A DNA stretch of 64,000 bases. It comes from Climacium dendroides. Lineage: Eukaryota > Streptophyta > Bryopsida > Hypnales > Climaciaceae. Made by a program: the position numbers and the translations under genes. The stretch spans positions 27,793,538-27,857,537 of the forward strand of contig OX467091.1 in assembly GCA_950106755.1 (NCBI GenBank), in the 5' to 3' direction. Of this stretch, positions 46,467-60,807 are shown piece by piece; position 1 is the stretch's first letter; each line of letters opens with the position of its first letter. Under the pieces are notes generated by a model, which ran no database searches, had not been told where the DNA came from, and was given only the letters and a program-made list of their open reading frames with translations.

Positions 46467-49397
46467 AGTGGTAGTAACTACTCAAAGTAGAAGATGAAAC
46501 TAATCAGTTATTACATTAATACTAGTTATGAAATTCAATGTGACTTAGCCACAATGAACAACTTGTTTTGAACTCACTTATGAATAAGTTATATTAGAGA
46601 AAAATATGATCTATTTGTATTTAGTCAAAATTCAAGATAATTCATTTGTGCTTCTACTAATCTCATTGTTCATATATTGCTTCAAATTGAGACAAGAATC
46701 CAAAGTACTCCTCTAAGTTGTGATATTATCCAAAGCCATTGTGAATTTGTTCATTGATATGTATTTAAAAATTGGTAATTATATTGAACAATTTAACTTG
46801 CACTTGAATAACAACACTATCATTAGAAATAAAGATTCATGTCACACTACCTCCTTTATTATCCATCAATAAGAAGTAGAAACCCACCCTTGAATGGTAG
46901 AATCTACATCTCTATAAAAAATCTATTTAGTTTGATATTAATGCTCATAAACACATGTATGAATATCTATATTTATATATTTATGTATAATACAAATGCA
47001 TAATTGATAGAATACTTATTCTTGTATAAAATAGATGAACATGGCATATGCTTCAATTGTAGCATGCCAATAAGCACTACCCTATGTGTAGGTGAATTTA
47101 AAAAATATTTAGGGAAGAATTGGAGTATGTTTAAAATATAGAGAATTATACAAACATATTGAAAATATGAGAATTTCATTGTTGAAAATTATGAATATTC
47201 AAAAATTATTCTTGAGAATATTTAGTAAAAAAAACATATTCATGTACAAATAGAAAAAATCAAATCATTTCATCAAAGTGTCAAAAAAATTAGAAAGGGT
47301 AACATGCCAAAACTGCTCAAAAGCCAACAAAATTGAATCAAGCTACCAAATTGTCCAAAATGCCAAAATTAAATTATTTCAACACCAAAGTGTTGAATTT
47401 GACATGAATGTATAGTATTGTATATTGATATGCATCCCTCTCTACCTATTAATGCATCCCATTCTATACAAGCATGGACCATGTTTACGCATTCATTGAT
47501 TTTAAATAGAAAAAATTAGTATGTGAATGTAGATGATTTCTTTAGTTGTAGAAAGTAATTGACCCTGAAAAAGTTGAATCCAAAAATTATGACCTTCATC
47601 AATTAATTCTAAATTTCTAATACTTACAAAAAATTATGGCCTTCAGAAGAACCTTCATAAATTAATATTTCTAAAATGCAAATTTTAAAACATGCATGTA
47701 GAAGTTTTTTAATGGACACTTGCCTTTTTTAACTTCAAACTGATGAAATACTGTCATTAATAGATTATTTGTATTGCATGTCTAAATGGGTCAATCCAAA
47801 ATAAAGTCTTGCAATTTGCTATAATGTAAAATTTATAATATTATTAGGCTATTATAAGGTGTTGAAAAATAATTAGAGCTTACCTATTTTTTATTTCACA
47901 TGAAGCCAAAGTATTTACTCTAAACATATAAATGATTTAGATTTATCTCACCATTTAATATACTTTTGTTCCATGTTTATTATTGCTTCAACAATGCACA
48001 AAGTCTTCAACAAAATCTATTTATAACCTGAAATACAAAAAAACATATTGATATGTTACTATACATATTCAAACTTTATCATCAAGTTGGAGTATAAATG
48101 AAGCATTCAATTGATGTAACTAGATTGTGAAGTATTAAACAAATTGAGAACTATTAAAGGCCTAAGGAATTTTAGAACAAACACAATTGTACCTCAAAAT
48201 ATGCTTTTCAAAACTTTATTTAAAATTGTAGTATTGATTCATTTAGGATAATAGATTAAAAAATATAGATTTATAGATTTTTTCAAATCAAATATACATA
48301 AAATAAAAATTGGGCATTCACTAAAATAAAAAAATAATTTAGTTTTGGAATTTGAACTTTTGTAATTGGCTAAGTTTTTTTCACCATTGATTATTGAAAA
48401 AGGGAGAAATTTAATATTAATCATAATGATTTTTCCTAATAGAAATTTTAAAAAATAGATTATATTATACCTTATTTATAATTGAAGAAAAAAACAATAA
48501 AAAATTCTACATCTATTGAAATCATTGACTATATCTACCAAGTTTGTAGAAATTTGAAAAGATAATTAGAACCTTATATTTTCTAGATATATTAAAAAAA
48601 AAGAGTTGGCTTATACAACAATTGCAATAAGCTTTTTGAGTCCCTTAGGAGACTCAAGGTGGAAAATTTTGTTTCTCTAGCAATGGAATGAAAAATAAAG
48701 GTATTACAAGTATTTAGCAACCAAATTAGTGAAGACTAACTTTAGTCTCTAATATTCATTTTTTCACTTAATTTATTTTTTATAGTCCACAAGCAAAATA
48801 CTGTAGGAAGTATAATACTTTTGCCTTATATTCACTCTTCATCTTTTTTCTTATGGTAATGTTTTTTTTAATTACATCAACATCACAATAATTTACATTG
48901 AAAGAATTTTTTTTAATATGTCTATTTTCTATCCAAAAAAGCTATTTGATGTTCAACATCAATGTTAAAATGGTTCTTTAGAGGCTAATTGGTATGTAGA
49001 GGATAAAATGTAAATTATACTTTTAGATAGAATAGTAGTTATAATAAGATAAATAATGGTTCTTTTAAAACAATAGTAATATTATTTATGAAAATATAAA
49101 ACATCTTGATTATTGGAGAGCTATATTAAATACATTTGTCTTTTATAGTAGTACAATCACTAAGTCATGGTAGTATATGTAGCTACACCATAAAATGACC
49201 TCCCCAAAACTCAATTGTTTTATCAATAGAGATGTAAAAAATTAATTGACTTTAGAGATTGAAGTATTAAATTTATAAACATATTTAAAGGCCTAATGCA
49301 AGTGGAAAATTATAAAATAATATTGAAATAATTATTTGAATACACTCAAATTTGATTTAATAATTAGCTTCAATGATGTCAATAGAGAAGCTTGACT
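46467..49397. other. AT-rich intergenic region
   Basis: This is 2.9 kb of AT-rich DNA between element A and the host gene, with no credible coding region, tRNA or transposon end that I can recognise. It would contain the 3' untranslated region of the gene that ends at 49398. Confidence 0.6.
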
Positions 49398-52300
49398 TTA
49401 TGGCTCTATATGTATTGTTAATAGTAAATCATTCAAAAATAAAAAGGATTGTAGTTGGTATAATGCCTCATTAGATTGATCTCCACAATGTTGAGACAAG
49501 CCCCTTCTTGTTCCTTGACTACCTAAGGACTCTGCAACCATGACCTTCAATGACTCCAATAGACCCTTTGGGCCTAATCTTTCAGATGTTGATACTTGCA
49601 CTGCTACTGTTTCTCTACTTGGTGCTTGTGATGTTGTTTTGTGGATTGGTTCTTCTATTGACAATCCAACCCATTCTATATAAAAGAAAGTTTGCACATT
49701 ATTTTCTTAGTCAATCATTACAATTTTATGCCAATTTCAATATATGCATTCAATAGTGCATATGTATTTATTGAAATATTTTAAAATAATCTCAATTTTA
49801 TATATATTTATCATTAAAAATGAATCCAATAAAATTTATGTTAATATATCTTAGATCTAAAGTATAATAAAATGTTCAAATCATCAATGATTTTTGGGTA
49901 TGAATAAGCAATTTTAATTTTATGCAAATTTAATTTTATATAACATATTATATACTATGATTTAATTACCAGGGCCACGTTCATCTTGGAAATAAAATCC
50001 ATGAACCTCTTGTTGTACCTTTTCCACTATTGAGGACATTGCCTTAGTAAAGTCTATGCCTCCACCGTTTAACCGACCTCCCTAAGAAATAACATCAATT
50101 CCATCCAAACAATATTCAAACAGTAAACACAATTTTTCAAATCACTTGAACACATTTTGTAAGTATTTTCCAAAATTGACTGAGTAGCTTTATCAAATAA
50201 AAACATAACCACTAAAATTACCTTTTTGCTACTCTTTGTCATCAATTCAGGTCTAAATGTACACTCAGCCATTTCTTGGTCTTGTTTTTCTTTCCTAAGT
50301 TCTTCCACCCTTTCTTGCCTTCTTTCTTTATCTATACATATTATTTTGTACCATTGTTGGCTTGTACTACACATAGCATTTATCATGGGAATATTAATTG
50401 GTTTTATATATAAGTTAGTAAGTTATAAACTATAAACTAAATATTATTTTAAAAAAATTAACAGATATAAGATCTACCTATCATATTTAGAGAATAAAAA
50501 TGACAATAAATTTATCTTTGTCAAATGAAAAATTACTTGAATTTCCTTCTCCTAGAAGCAAGATTGCGAGATAAACGATCCATTTTGAATTGTTGATTAA
50601 CATTGGTATGGTCAACATGAGGCTTATGCTTGAGGACCAAATTTATAGTCGTTCTACGACATTTTTTCTACAACACTTAAACTCAACAATCTTCAATCAA
50701 TTTATAATTCAAAAAGTAATATTAAAAATCATATAAAGTCTTATAAAATTTGATGAAATAATTATAGGATTTTTTGATACCTCAGCACCTAGCATCAATT
50801 CTATAAACTGAGAGCAAGTGAATGATTTTTCAGCTAAAGTTTGGTCTTTTATCACCTCCATAATGTCTTGAACAACATCAACACTCAACTTATCATAATT
50901 TGCAGTTGCAAGAACAACCTTGCCATCCTGTCAAAGGTTATTAATTCAACCAATAATATAAAAATAGCTATTTCAATTTCAAAAAATATTAATATTTATC
51001 ATATAAAATATGAATATTTTTAAAATAATGAAATTTTATTTTTTTATTATTATTTAAAAAATATTCATAATAAAAATGGCATTTAGTGGCCTAAATGGTG
51101 GAAAACCTTGTCTTCATCTAAACACTCAAATATTTTTTTGAAACCTCTTTCTTCAAGATGTCCTAATAGTTTTTGAGAAGTAGATCCAACATAGTGGCAA
51201 CTAGCTTGTTCTCTTTTTATTTTAGTATCATGAGCAGCAAGCCTTTTTTTTTTGCTATCAAAAGCAAATTTTAATTTATAGAGGTATTCTCCAATTGGCA
51301 AACGGACAGGATTCCTCTGCAAAAATAAAGTAGCCTCAAATTTCCACTACAATGAATTTGGCATCAAACAAGATTGTGGAAATAGATGAAGTGAATGTGG
51401 ATCTTAAAATTAATTAAAGCTTACATCTATTTGGGGTTTTCGTCCTGTGAGGGGTTTAAAAAACCTCCTTCCTGTTGTTGGATCAACTGGTCTATGAACT
51501 AAGTATTCTTGCATTTGTTTTTTTTCTGTTAATTTTGAAGCATATTGCAAAAGTCTATCAAAGACGGTTCCTTCTTGTATACTACAATATTCTCCATCAG
51601 TATCCATTCCATCTGCACGTACTCTATTGATGGCCGGTCGAAATGTCACTCTATACAATATTTTTTGTGTAAATTAATATTAATGGTTCAATATTTGAAT
51701 TACTATTCTAAATAATACAATTTTTGTTCAACAAAAACATTCAAATTATACATTAAAATAAAATTTTATAATTTATTTTTATATACTGACCCTTCTGGAT
51801 ACCATTGTATATATTCTGCTTGTCGCCGCCTTCTGTTCTCGGCATCAAGAAAAAGTTGTTCAAATCGATCACAAGAGCCATTTTTTTCAGCATAAGAATC
51901 ATCTCTTTGATGGTTGATTTGAGGTTTGAAAGTGCATTCCATAAATTGAGCCTCCCACATCTAACATACAATCTAAAACATGTGAGATATTTTATTTTTT
52001 GTATTTAAATTTATAACAAATATTATCAAAATATTTTAATCTATAATTGATGTACAAGTACCTCATTTCGAAGTTCCTGCAATTGGTCTTGCCTTGGCTT
52101 GTCTTCTAATTGATTAAGTCTTTTCCAAACCTTGCCATGCTCCCTTCTTAAATTTTTAGCTCGCTTGCTATAAACAAGTATTGAAATTACTTTGAGATGT
52201 AAATCTACAATAAATAAAAATTTGAGAAAGATAAAGGTCTTACAACATTTGTATGTGTCACAATATATGTATATTTAAAATAAATAAAAGCACATGTTTT

Positions 52301-52907
52301 CCAATTTTTATTTTTTTCTAATTCATTTTTTGTATCTTTAAATTCAATAACAAACAATGAACCATTACTTAAACTAATAATCAATTCCTAATAAAATTTG
52401 CAAAATCTAAACTTGTCCAATAGTCATGAAAAGAATGAAGTTGTATTTTTTAATGTCAATTTTATGTTCTTTCCAAAATGACAACAAGGCATGATCGTAG
52501 ATGTGCAATCAAATTATATTGACCTTTTTTTTTCCCTAAAGTGACATTTTGAATCTTTAAGTCTCAAAGTTCAAAATAATTTTGCATCCCAAATAGTGTT
52601 TATAACATCTTGATTCCTTTTTGCAGTTTAATGTAGGACATTAGAAGAAAAACCTCAAATTAGAAAGAAATGTCTTTACTCAATGCGATTAAACTTTACA
52701 TTGCTACTTTCTATTGTCATGCTCTTTGTCCAAAAAGAAAACAATTGAAAAAATTCCTAGATGCAATATTGAATAAACTTGATAGAAGGACCAAATTAAT
52801 GGTGACATTTAATGACAATGAAAGTCTTTTGATTTGAAAATTATCTATATTTAATCAAAATATTAGTTTTCTTTGGCATTGTATAATATATATAATCAAC
52901 TATAACA

Positions 52908-52970
<63 letters not shown>

Positions 52971-53690
52971 TAAATTTCAAAAAATAACATATTATGTTCT
53001 AAAAATTAAAACTACAAGATTCTATAACCAATAAAATTTCTATTAATAAGGCAATCATTTCTTTGAAAGAATCATATTGAATGCAAAATAATACCAATAG
53101 CATTATATCAAAAGAGATGTAAAAAAGAAAAAAAAGATTGTAATGTACATCAAAATAAAAATTTAATATCATAGTACAATTTTTAGTAATTTTTCTATTA
53201 ATAAAAAAAAAATTTAAGGCATTAATGGACTAACCTGATTTCTGGTATTCCAGTTAATTTAGACAATTCTTTAACTTCATCATCTTTTTTTTTCTTTTCA
53301 ATGAGCTTTTCTTGATTTTTTTTCTTGCTCAATCCTTCTCTATATAAGAGCTCTCCATAATTTCTATATTGTTTCGCAATCTTCCCTCGCATTAACATTA
53401 TTCTCCAAGATTTCTAATATTAAATCCAACAAATTTATGAATAAATTCCTTTGATTCACTTGTATGATAGTCAAGATTAGCATAACTTATTTTGTTATTC
53501 ATTTTTACAACTACAATATAGAAAATATTACGATAATTATAAGAGATTGTGATTTTTTGAGAAGACATCTTTTTTATATTGAAATATCTTTAGATGTAAT
53601 AACATTTATAAACTTTATAATAAAAACATCTCTAGGAAACTAACAATTATAAACCACAATTTTTAGTCAATGGCATGTATTAACCTCTCT

Positions 53691-53746
<56 letters not shown>

Positions 53747-55553
53747 CCAATTTCTAACCTTTGGAATGTTCATTCTATTATTTTCAATCTTTTCTTGATA
53801 TCTTTCAAAGCTACGTTTCTTTTCTTCTTCTTGTTTGTCTTTTTGTCTTATATACTCAGTGTATAGGCGCATGTATACAGCCTTCTATTTAAAAAAATGA
53901 AACTTTAATTTATAATATTATCAATTTTAAATTTAATTCAATATCTTGTCAAAATTGGACTTATCATCCAAAGATATTGTTTTGTAAAACTTACTACTTG
54001 TTCTGGATTGGGCCTTGGAATGTATGGCTTTGGCTTCTCTTGTACATCTAAATATCCACTCTTGGCTAAACTTGTAATAGTAGGAGAAATAAGACGGTTT
54101 GAAATTTTTTTTTGTAATACATTAGGCCTTAATTTTTCTATCAAAGGAGACTTTTGACCTTTGTGAAAGTAATTATTTTCTTTCTCAGATATTGCCAATC
54201 TTTTTCTTGCAATTCGATTGTTGCTACCAAATGACCTAGAAGATTGTTGTTCACACTTAGTGTTATGATGTCCTTGAGGGTTGGTTGCTTCTTTACATGC
54301 CCAATTATCCTCATATGAAGCACATTCATCTTTAGAACAAAATACAATATCTTTGTCGTCCTTACTACATCAACATTAAGAAATTTATAAATTTACCATT
54401 TTGAAAAAAGTTCATTGATTAGTTTATTTTCAATGATGATTCTTCATTTGTTATATTGAAATATCACTATTTTAATGTATATTGCATATTTTAAAGCTAA
54501 TTTTTTATAGTTTGAATAATAATTATAATTTTAAAATTATATAGAATATAATTTTAATAACATATATATGTATAGGTGTTTGCACACCATGATAGACAAT
54601 TTTTATCTATCACAATGCTCTAATGTGCATCAGAGTTCAAAACTTTGAAAATTCATCTTGGAATGTAGATTTGGGGTGGTTTTCAAATGAATGTTTATCA
54701 CGATGTTTATACTTTGAATATATAGATGGTGCAAAAAATTATAGTCTATCCCAAGTTCAATTTCCACAAACGAGGGCAAATTTTTCAAAGTTATAAATTT
54801 TGGTGCACATTGGTGCATTGTGACAAAAAAAAGTTTGTATTCTATAGCATGTAATCATCCATGTATAGATTTTATTTAATTCTTTATAAAAACACATACC
54901 TAATACTGATAATATTGCTAACAATATGTTCAGTGAGTGGAGCCACAAATTGATCAGGAAGATTGTGGTCTTGACAAAATTTCATAGCTACTACTTCAGC
55001 AGAATCACCTTCTTTCATCTCAATATGTTCAATACATCCATCTTCAATCTCCACAGTAATTGCTAATAAAACCCTCCGATTATCATCAATTTTGTTTTCT
55101 GTCAAAAGAAAGTGATAGACAATAGAGTTAATTATAAAGTGATCTCACTTTGTACAAGGGGTGCCAAAAGAAGGTTTAACTAAGGATAGTACAAAAAAAA
55201 CATAGCACCAAATTCCATCACATCCTAATTTGGGTGCTTCAAGGAATTTCACGTTGTGTTTTTTCTTAGACTTAAACTCATGGTCTCTCATTGTACAAAT
55301 TTTACAATCTTTACGCTAGACTTTAACTTAGCTCTAATGCTTCAATATTTTAAGATTGAAAATTTGAAATATATACATTAATGGTGTAAGTATAATCCTA
55401 AATTCATAATGTGAGAGAATTTTTTAAATTTTGCAATTGTAATGTAATGAAGATTAGCTACTTAGTATATATATCACCTTTATTTCCTTGACAGCCATTG
55501 TTGGATGTAGAATTGGTCTTTGACACCCCCTTCATATATTCATCATACTTCAT
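49398..55553 (-). CDS. 14-exon host gene: CTFxPxI-repeat protein with EF-hand-like loop, probably ciliary
   Basis: All 13 introns are GT-AG and the phases fit an 824-residue protein. Exons (minus strand): 55553-55478, 55098-54900, 54364-53995, 53884-53759, 53413-53235, 52167-52062, 51960-51791, 51650-51425, 51316-51107, 50927-50781, 50667-50537, 50366-50222, 50081-49970, 49675-49398. Residues 26-91 hold a small domain (VEIEDGCIEHIEMKEGDS, then HNLPDQFVAPLTEHI). The middle is Lys/Glu-rich. CTF.P.I-type motifs occur at about 361 (CTFKPQI), 410 (VTFRPAI) and 682 (CTFRPEL). An EF-hand-like loop DEDKDGKV at 551-558 is split by an intron. From memory, this combination is typical of flagellar-associated proteins of algae and protists; the role is inferred. 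No in-frame stop occurs. Exon 1 reaches an acceptor at 55563, and the frame upstream is closed, so ATG 55553 is the likely start. Confidence 0.82.
52908..52962. repeat. (TA)n microsatellite in an intron
   Basis: About 25 uninterrupted TA units in the intron between exons 5 and 6 of the host gene. A similar tract is at 53696-53741, in the intron before exon 5. Confidence 0.95.
53696..53741. repeat. (TA)n microsatellite in an intron
   Basis: About 22 TA units in the intron between exons 4 and 5 of the host gene, close to the donor at 53758. Confidence 0.95.
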
Positions 55554-55676
55554 TAAAAAACAACTGCAAGATGTAGATTTTTAATTTTGACAATTTTTAT
55601 AAACAAACCAACCTAAAATATGAATGAATATACTTAAAAACAATAGTTTATTTTTTAATTACTAAAGCATACTTGA

Positions 55677-55820
55677 TAGATAGGAGTGCCTTGATTATTA
55701 GTAGATTTTTGGGGGATATCTTCACTTTATATTTGAGAGGTTGGCTTCAAAATATCATTGTTGCACTTGATCTTTGATTCTTTCAATGTCCTTTCGTGCA
55801 ACATGGTTATATGTGCTGAA
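55677..55820 (-). other. Possible 5' untranslated exon of the host gene
   Basis: On the minus strand a TTTTCAG acceptor at about 55820 and a CAA|GTATGC donor at about 55680 could bound an exon that splices to 55563. Its frames relative to exon 1 are closed by a TGA, so it would be leader sequence. It contains a 22-codon upstream reading frame beginning ATGTTGCACGAAAGG. Confidence 0.35.
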
Positions 55821-58130
55821 AACAATGCATTAAGTTGTTCTTACTTAAAATACTTTTTAATCTCAATAGCATAATAATTTCAAAAAGAAAATGAACATGT
55901 AATTTTTTATGTAGTATATATATTCTACAACAATCAAAATCAATGATTTCTAGAGGACATTATTAGGAATTCCTTTAATATATTTTAAAAATAACAATAT
56001 TACTTCATGTCTTCATTGAATAGGAAACTCATGCATAAGTACATGATATTCAATTGTAAAATGTACATCAACAAAAATTATAATTGAAGTATGAAAAATA
56101 GTTAACACAAAAATTCAATAAATAAATAATTTTGAAGAACATATTTTCATTTTAAACTACAATAAATACAAAGAACATTCACTATTTACTTTGAAATAAA
56201 TATTTGAAATAAAATAAATAAATTGTCTTTGGGTTTTTAATTTTTGACAACCATAACTTCTATATTAAAGCATTGAGGTTGTATCTTAATACTTTCTAGG
56301 TATTAAAGTATAACATTGGAACATTAATAAAATAATATTTTGTTAAAAACTAAAAAATTGTTCTCGTTTTTTTGTCTTATAGGCTTTATTTAGAAACAAA
56401 CAAGTCTTAAGGTTTGCTAACTTTTGAAAAGGTTAGAGTTATTTATTTCTTTATTCATTGTCACATTTTCATAAAGGATATTCAACAGTAGGATATGAAA
56501 CTAAGCCACATATTCTATTAAGTGAAAAATGATTACTTTTCTCCCAAGTCTAATACATCTATTAATCCATCTAAAAATGCTACATTGAACTACACTTTTA
56601 TTTGACCTACATCCTACCTTCAAAGTCAAAAGATGAAACTAGTGTTTCCATGTCATAAAAGATGCATTAAGCAAGTATAATACTAGAAGCTTTAGCACAT
56701 TGCAACTTTGTGGCATCTTTTATAATTTGTAATCTATTCAAAATTCCTCATTGTCAATGTAGCTTTTTCAATACAAGTCCTCTTCTTATTTAGTCTAAAG
56801 CCAATAAATTTTATATATTGATTCAACCATTGCATATCCACCTATTTTATATGTGAATATAGATTTCCTAAAGTATTGTATCTTAAACTATTTTTCAGCT
56901 CAAAAAATGTCTAATTCAATTTAACTTCAATTAGTATGAAGTAAAATATATTTTTTGTATTTGGAAAACTTTAAAAATTGACCATTTAAAGATTTCAAAT
57001 AAATTCTTTAACTTTTGTGAATCAACTTAACTATAAATGCTGAAGTTATATTTATAATATACTACCTTATGGAATGTTATTGCAATTTAGGTAGTCAAAA
57101 CTACAAAAACTCATGTGAAGTTGTTGTTGTACATGCCCATTATAATACGATTTTTAGCTTTTACTAAGCTAATTTCTTCATTTCTTTAAGTATTGTTTAT
57201 ATTTATAGGTTGAGGTACCTCTTCATTTCTAGTGAAAATTTAGCAAAAGAGATGTGTTTGTAAAACATTTTGTGTAGATAGTATGAATAGTATGGGCAAA
57301 AATATTAATTATTTATCTTTTCAAATACAATAAAAATGTTGAAACTAAAGAAAAAAAATGACATAGAGCATTTTATAGTACTACAGGAAAAAAAGACAAA
57401 TTTGCAAAAAAAACCAAGAAGGTACCTTTGAAAAATTGGACATTGATTAAAAAAATCAATGAACAAGAAATAAGATGTAAGGCTATAAATTATTATTTTT
57501 ATTTGAAATACATATAATACTTCCATACCAAACCTCTAGCAATATGTAAGACCTCCACTTTTTAATGAATAGACAATAATCCTAGGTCAAAGTATCTTTC
57601 ATGATAGAGGAAAATTGCCTAACTTTTACAAGACAACTATAAAGCAAGAAAGATTAGGATTTCTATTACTATATTATATATATGACAATTTCAACATATT
57701 CTCTAGAAAACAAGGAGAATGACAAAAGTGCTACAATGCATAACCGCCAATGATATACAATTGTTTACTAATGAATTATTGAAAAAACCCTTGCAATGAT
57801 TCATATGACATAAAAGGAAAGAACAAACAAAACATGAACAAACACGTGAAGGCCTATAAATTAAAAGAAATAGTCAATCATAATGAAGAAGTAGCTACAT
57901 AAATGAAAGATGAACAATAAGACAAGAAAAAGCTCCAATTATATGCATTGGACATTTCTATAAGAAGTGGAAATTGAAAGTTGGAAAGATGAAAAAAATA
58001 GAAAATATTGAGAATAGTAAATAGGAAAATAGGGGATGTTGAGAAACCATAGCTTCATTTTGACTATGTTCCCAATGGTGATAACTCTACTAATGCAAAC
58101 TAAGAGGACATTTTTTCTCTTAGTTTCTCC
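55821..58130. other. AT-rich intergenic region upstream of the host gene
   Basis: This is 2.3 kb of AT-rich DNA with no credible gene. It should include the promoter of the minus-strand host gene, and it ends at the hAT copy at 58131, preceded by GTTTCTCC, the expected left target duplication of that copy. Confidence 0.6.
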
Positions 58131-58199
58131 CAGGGTTACATGAACGTCTGGACGTTCGGACGTTCGGATGGACGTCCAGCGTCTACGTCCGCCGGTTCC

Positions 58200-58530
58200 T
58201 GAACGTCCGCTGACATAGGACGTTCCGACCGTCCCCGTCTAGTGGATGGGGCGGACGGGAGGCAGACAGGAGGGCGGACGGGGATCTGGACGGGAGGGCG
58301 GACGGGGAGGGCGGATGGGGAGCTGGACGGGAAGGCGGATGGGGAGGGCGGACGAGGAGGGCGGACGGGGAGGCGGACGGGGAGGGCGGACAGGGAGGGC
58401 GGATGGGGAGGTGGACGGGAGGCGGACGGGAGGGCGGATGGGGAGGCGGACGGGGAGGTGGACGGGGAGGCGGACGGGGCAGACGGGTCGGTGTGGGGTC
58501 ATCCTATCGGGGCGTCGGGCGGAAAATGGG
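58200..58530. repeat. GC block of the second hAT copy
   Basis: GGACGGG and GGGAGGCGGACGG units on the plus strand, homologous to block 1 but shorter and with different unit order, so the array changes length between copies. Gly/Arg-rich open frames across it are not genes. Confidence 0.85.
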
Positions 58531-60072
58531 ATAAACTTCGGTGTAGGGATGAAACCATGGGTTTAGGTCCAATTTTTGGAGAATTGCTAAAGTGGCAATA
58601 TATGACAAAATAATGTTACTAAATTTTTTAGTATTCATTTATATTTTGGATAGAACTATCTTTTCATCGACATATTTAGATGAGTTACATTTGATGTACG
58701 CAATTTCATCCAATTTTTTTTCTTTCAAATTCGAGCAATTTGGCATTATCATCCAATTTTTCTTCAAATTTAACCTATAGATTTGGTGCAGTCCATTTTT
58801 TTTTTAGGCATTTGGGCCTTCAATTGGCCCAAAAAAACAATGGTTGATGGTTCAAACAAATTCAATCATCCAAATAACCATAGGATGTTGTAACCCCTAC
58901 ATGCCCAAGCCTTGTTTTCAAATTTCAACTTCCTCTAATTTGCTCTAAATTGAACAAAGAGCCCACATTTTGGTAAGATGTATCAATTTTTTTGGAATTG
59001 TAACCATACAAATTCACACTAGACTTGTTAGAGATTGCATAGGAAAAGAAAGCACAACAATATCACTTGTAGAGTGAAAGATTATAACATTTGACTATGA
59101 TGTTGTTAAAATCGCAAAAAAAAGTTGAAGCCTTTTTGGCAAGGCAAATCTAAAATGTTGGGGACCCAAAGAATATGAGGTTAATGGGCCAAACTTGCAC
59201 TACCCCAATCAATTTACAACTTTACAAAATTTACTCTATAATATTTTAATATGAATTTCCAATGTGAATTTTCCTCCAAGATCTACTGTATTTAAGGCTC
59301 ATTTCCAAAAGCTCTTAACACAAAAGAAAAGTCAAGATTGCACAAGGTACCCTTGCACAATATCTCTTTCAAAAAAATCATTGTCCTTTAATTACAAGAT
59401 CGGACTTCTGGAGCCAAAAGTAGACTTCAAAAAGAATTTCCCAAAATTATTAGCTCACTAAAATGATGAAAAATAGTTAGGTTTTACTGAACTTCTAAGT
59501 TTTGCAAACACCATATTTAATATTTTGGTGCCTCAAGTATTTAGGGGGTAATTACTATTTTTTTTTAACATCTTAATGAAGCCGACAAACCCGTTGCATT
59601 CAAAAAATTAACAACACACCATTGATACCAAACAAAAAACCATGCTTCTAAAATCTAGAAGACAATTTACAATTATACATAATACATTGTCCAATTGAAT
59701 ATCTTCAACCATACATGGCAAATTGAACAATTGGAAGACCATACAATTTAAAACAAAAACTTCCCAATCTTGCAAATACCAACTTAAAAAATCACAGTTT
59801 CTGTAATTGCAGGGTTTTAGACTTTTCTATGCAAAATTGCAAACCAACAATGACCAAAGATAGGGACAATTCACACACTTTAAAAATCATTATCAATTAA
59901 AATATCCTCGTCAATTACAAAGGCACATAAAAGTCCAACTACATTGGCATTCATTGGTCTTAAAAAATCAAAATGGTGCACATATGCTATGCAACTATGT
60001 AATTCGCATACATACTACTTGGCATCTATGCATACTACCAACCTATATACTTATATGAACTATTCTTGAACT

Positions 60073-60314
60073 TCAATATGAACCACGGAAGTGTTCATCC
60101 GGAATAGGCTAGTTGAATGAAGTACTAAAACGGAAGATGACTTGTGCCAAAGTACTCTCTTTGTTCTGAACGCGCTTCAAGTAAGTATCAAACACCTGTG
60201 CAAATTGTGGATGGAGGTACTTGACATGTGAGCTACTTGATTCACGCTGCAACTTGTGATACGCCTCCGACATGCACTGCCTACTGATCTGTTCAGCTAA
60301 TTTAGCAACAGCAT
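60073..60314 (-). pseudogene. 3' fragment of the kinase-like cargo gene, second copy
   Basis: This matches the last 80 or so codons of the gene at 24152-25639 (AERISRQCM... to ...EHFRGSY) with few differences. A Trp codon near the end has become TAG. The 5' part is displaced by element C, inserted at 60314/60315. Confidence 0.85.
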
Positions 60315-60807
60315 TGTGGGAATGCGATCCCACATGCTAGACCCATAATACTAGCATAGGATGGAAAAATTCAAAAATTGTCTCCTTCAGAGGGAAAGTT
60401 TTTGAGTTCTCCTAGGAAGTTAGGGCAAATTAGGAAAACCGGATTTCCGGATCCGGAAAAATTTCATTAGGGCTAAAAACCTAAAATCCGGAACCCTAGA
60501 AAGTTCCGGAAATTGGATGATGGCGTCGGCCCTAAAAACCGGAAACCGGATCCGTACTAGGGATAGGGTTTTGCCGCCAAAACCCGTCCCGTACATCGGG
60601 CCAGTATAAGAGGGGGACTGTAGCCGGCCGCAAGCACACTTATCTTCTTTCTTTTGTTCTTCCGCCGGCGTATTTCGTTTTCCTAGCATTGTTAGAATTC
60701 CGGTAGACTGAGGGACTGTGTGAGTTGCGATAGTGTAGGGGTTACCGGAGTGAAAGTTGTGAGCAGAGATTTAGGGAGAGATTGTGTGAGGGTTGTTCGT
60801 GAGCAGG

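Larger units (their letters stand above)
58131..60314. mobile_element. Second copy of the giant hAT element, left end only (cut by element C)
   Basis: It starts CAGGGTTACATGAACGTC, followed by the same unique subterminal sequence, GC block (58235-58490), AT spacer and kinase 3' end as 22289-24395. The AT spacer is nearly identical between copies (a few per cent different by eye). This copy holds about 130 bp at 58546-58678 that the first copy lacks. It stops at 60314, inside the kinase gene, where element C is inserted. The remainder lies outside the window. Confidence 0.92.

Noticed and set aside
49398..49697. A separate single-exon gene
   Set aside because: It is preceded by a TATAG acceptor in the right phase and completes the 14-exon gene as its last exon.
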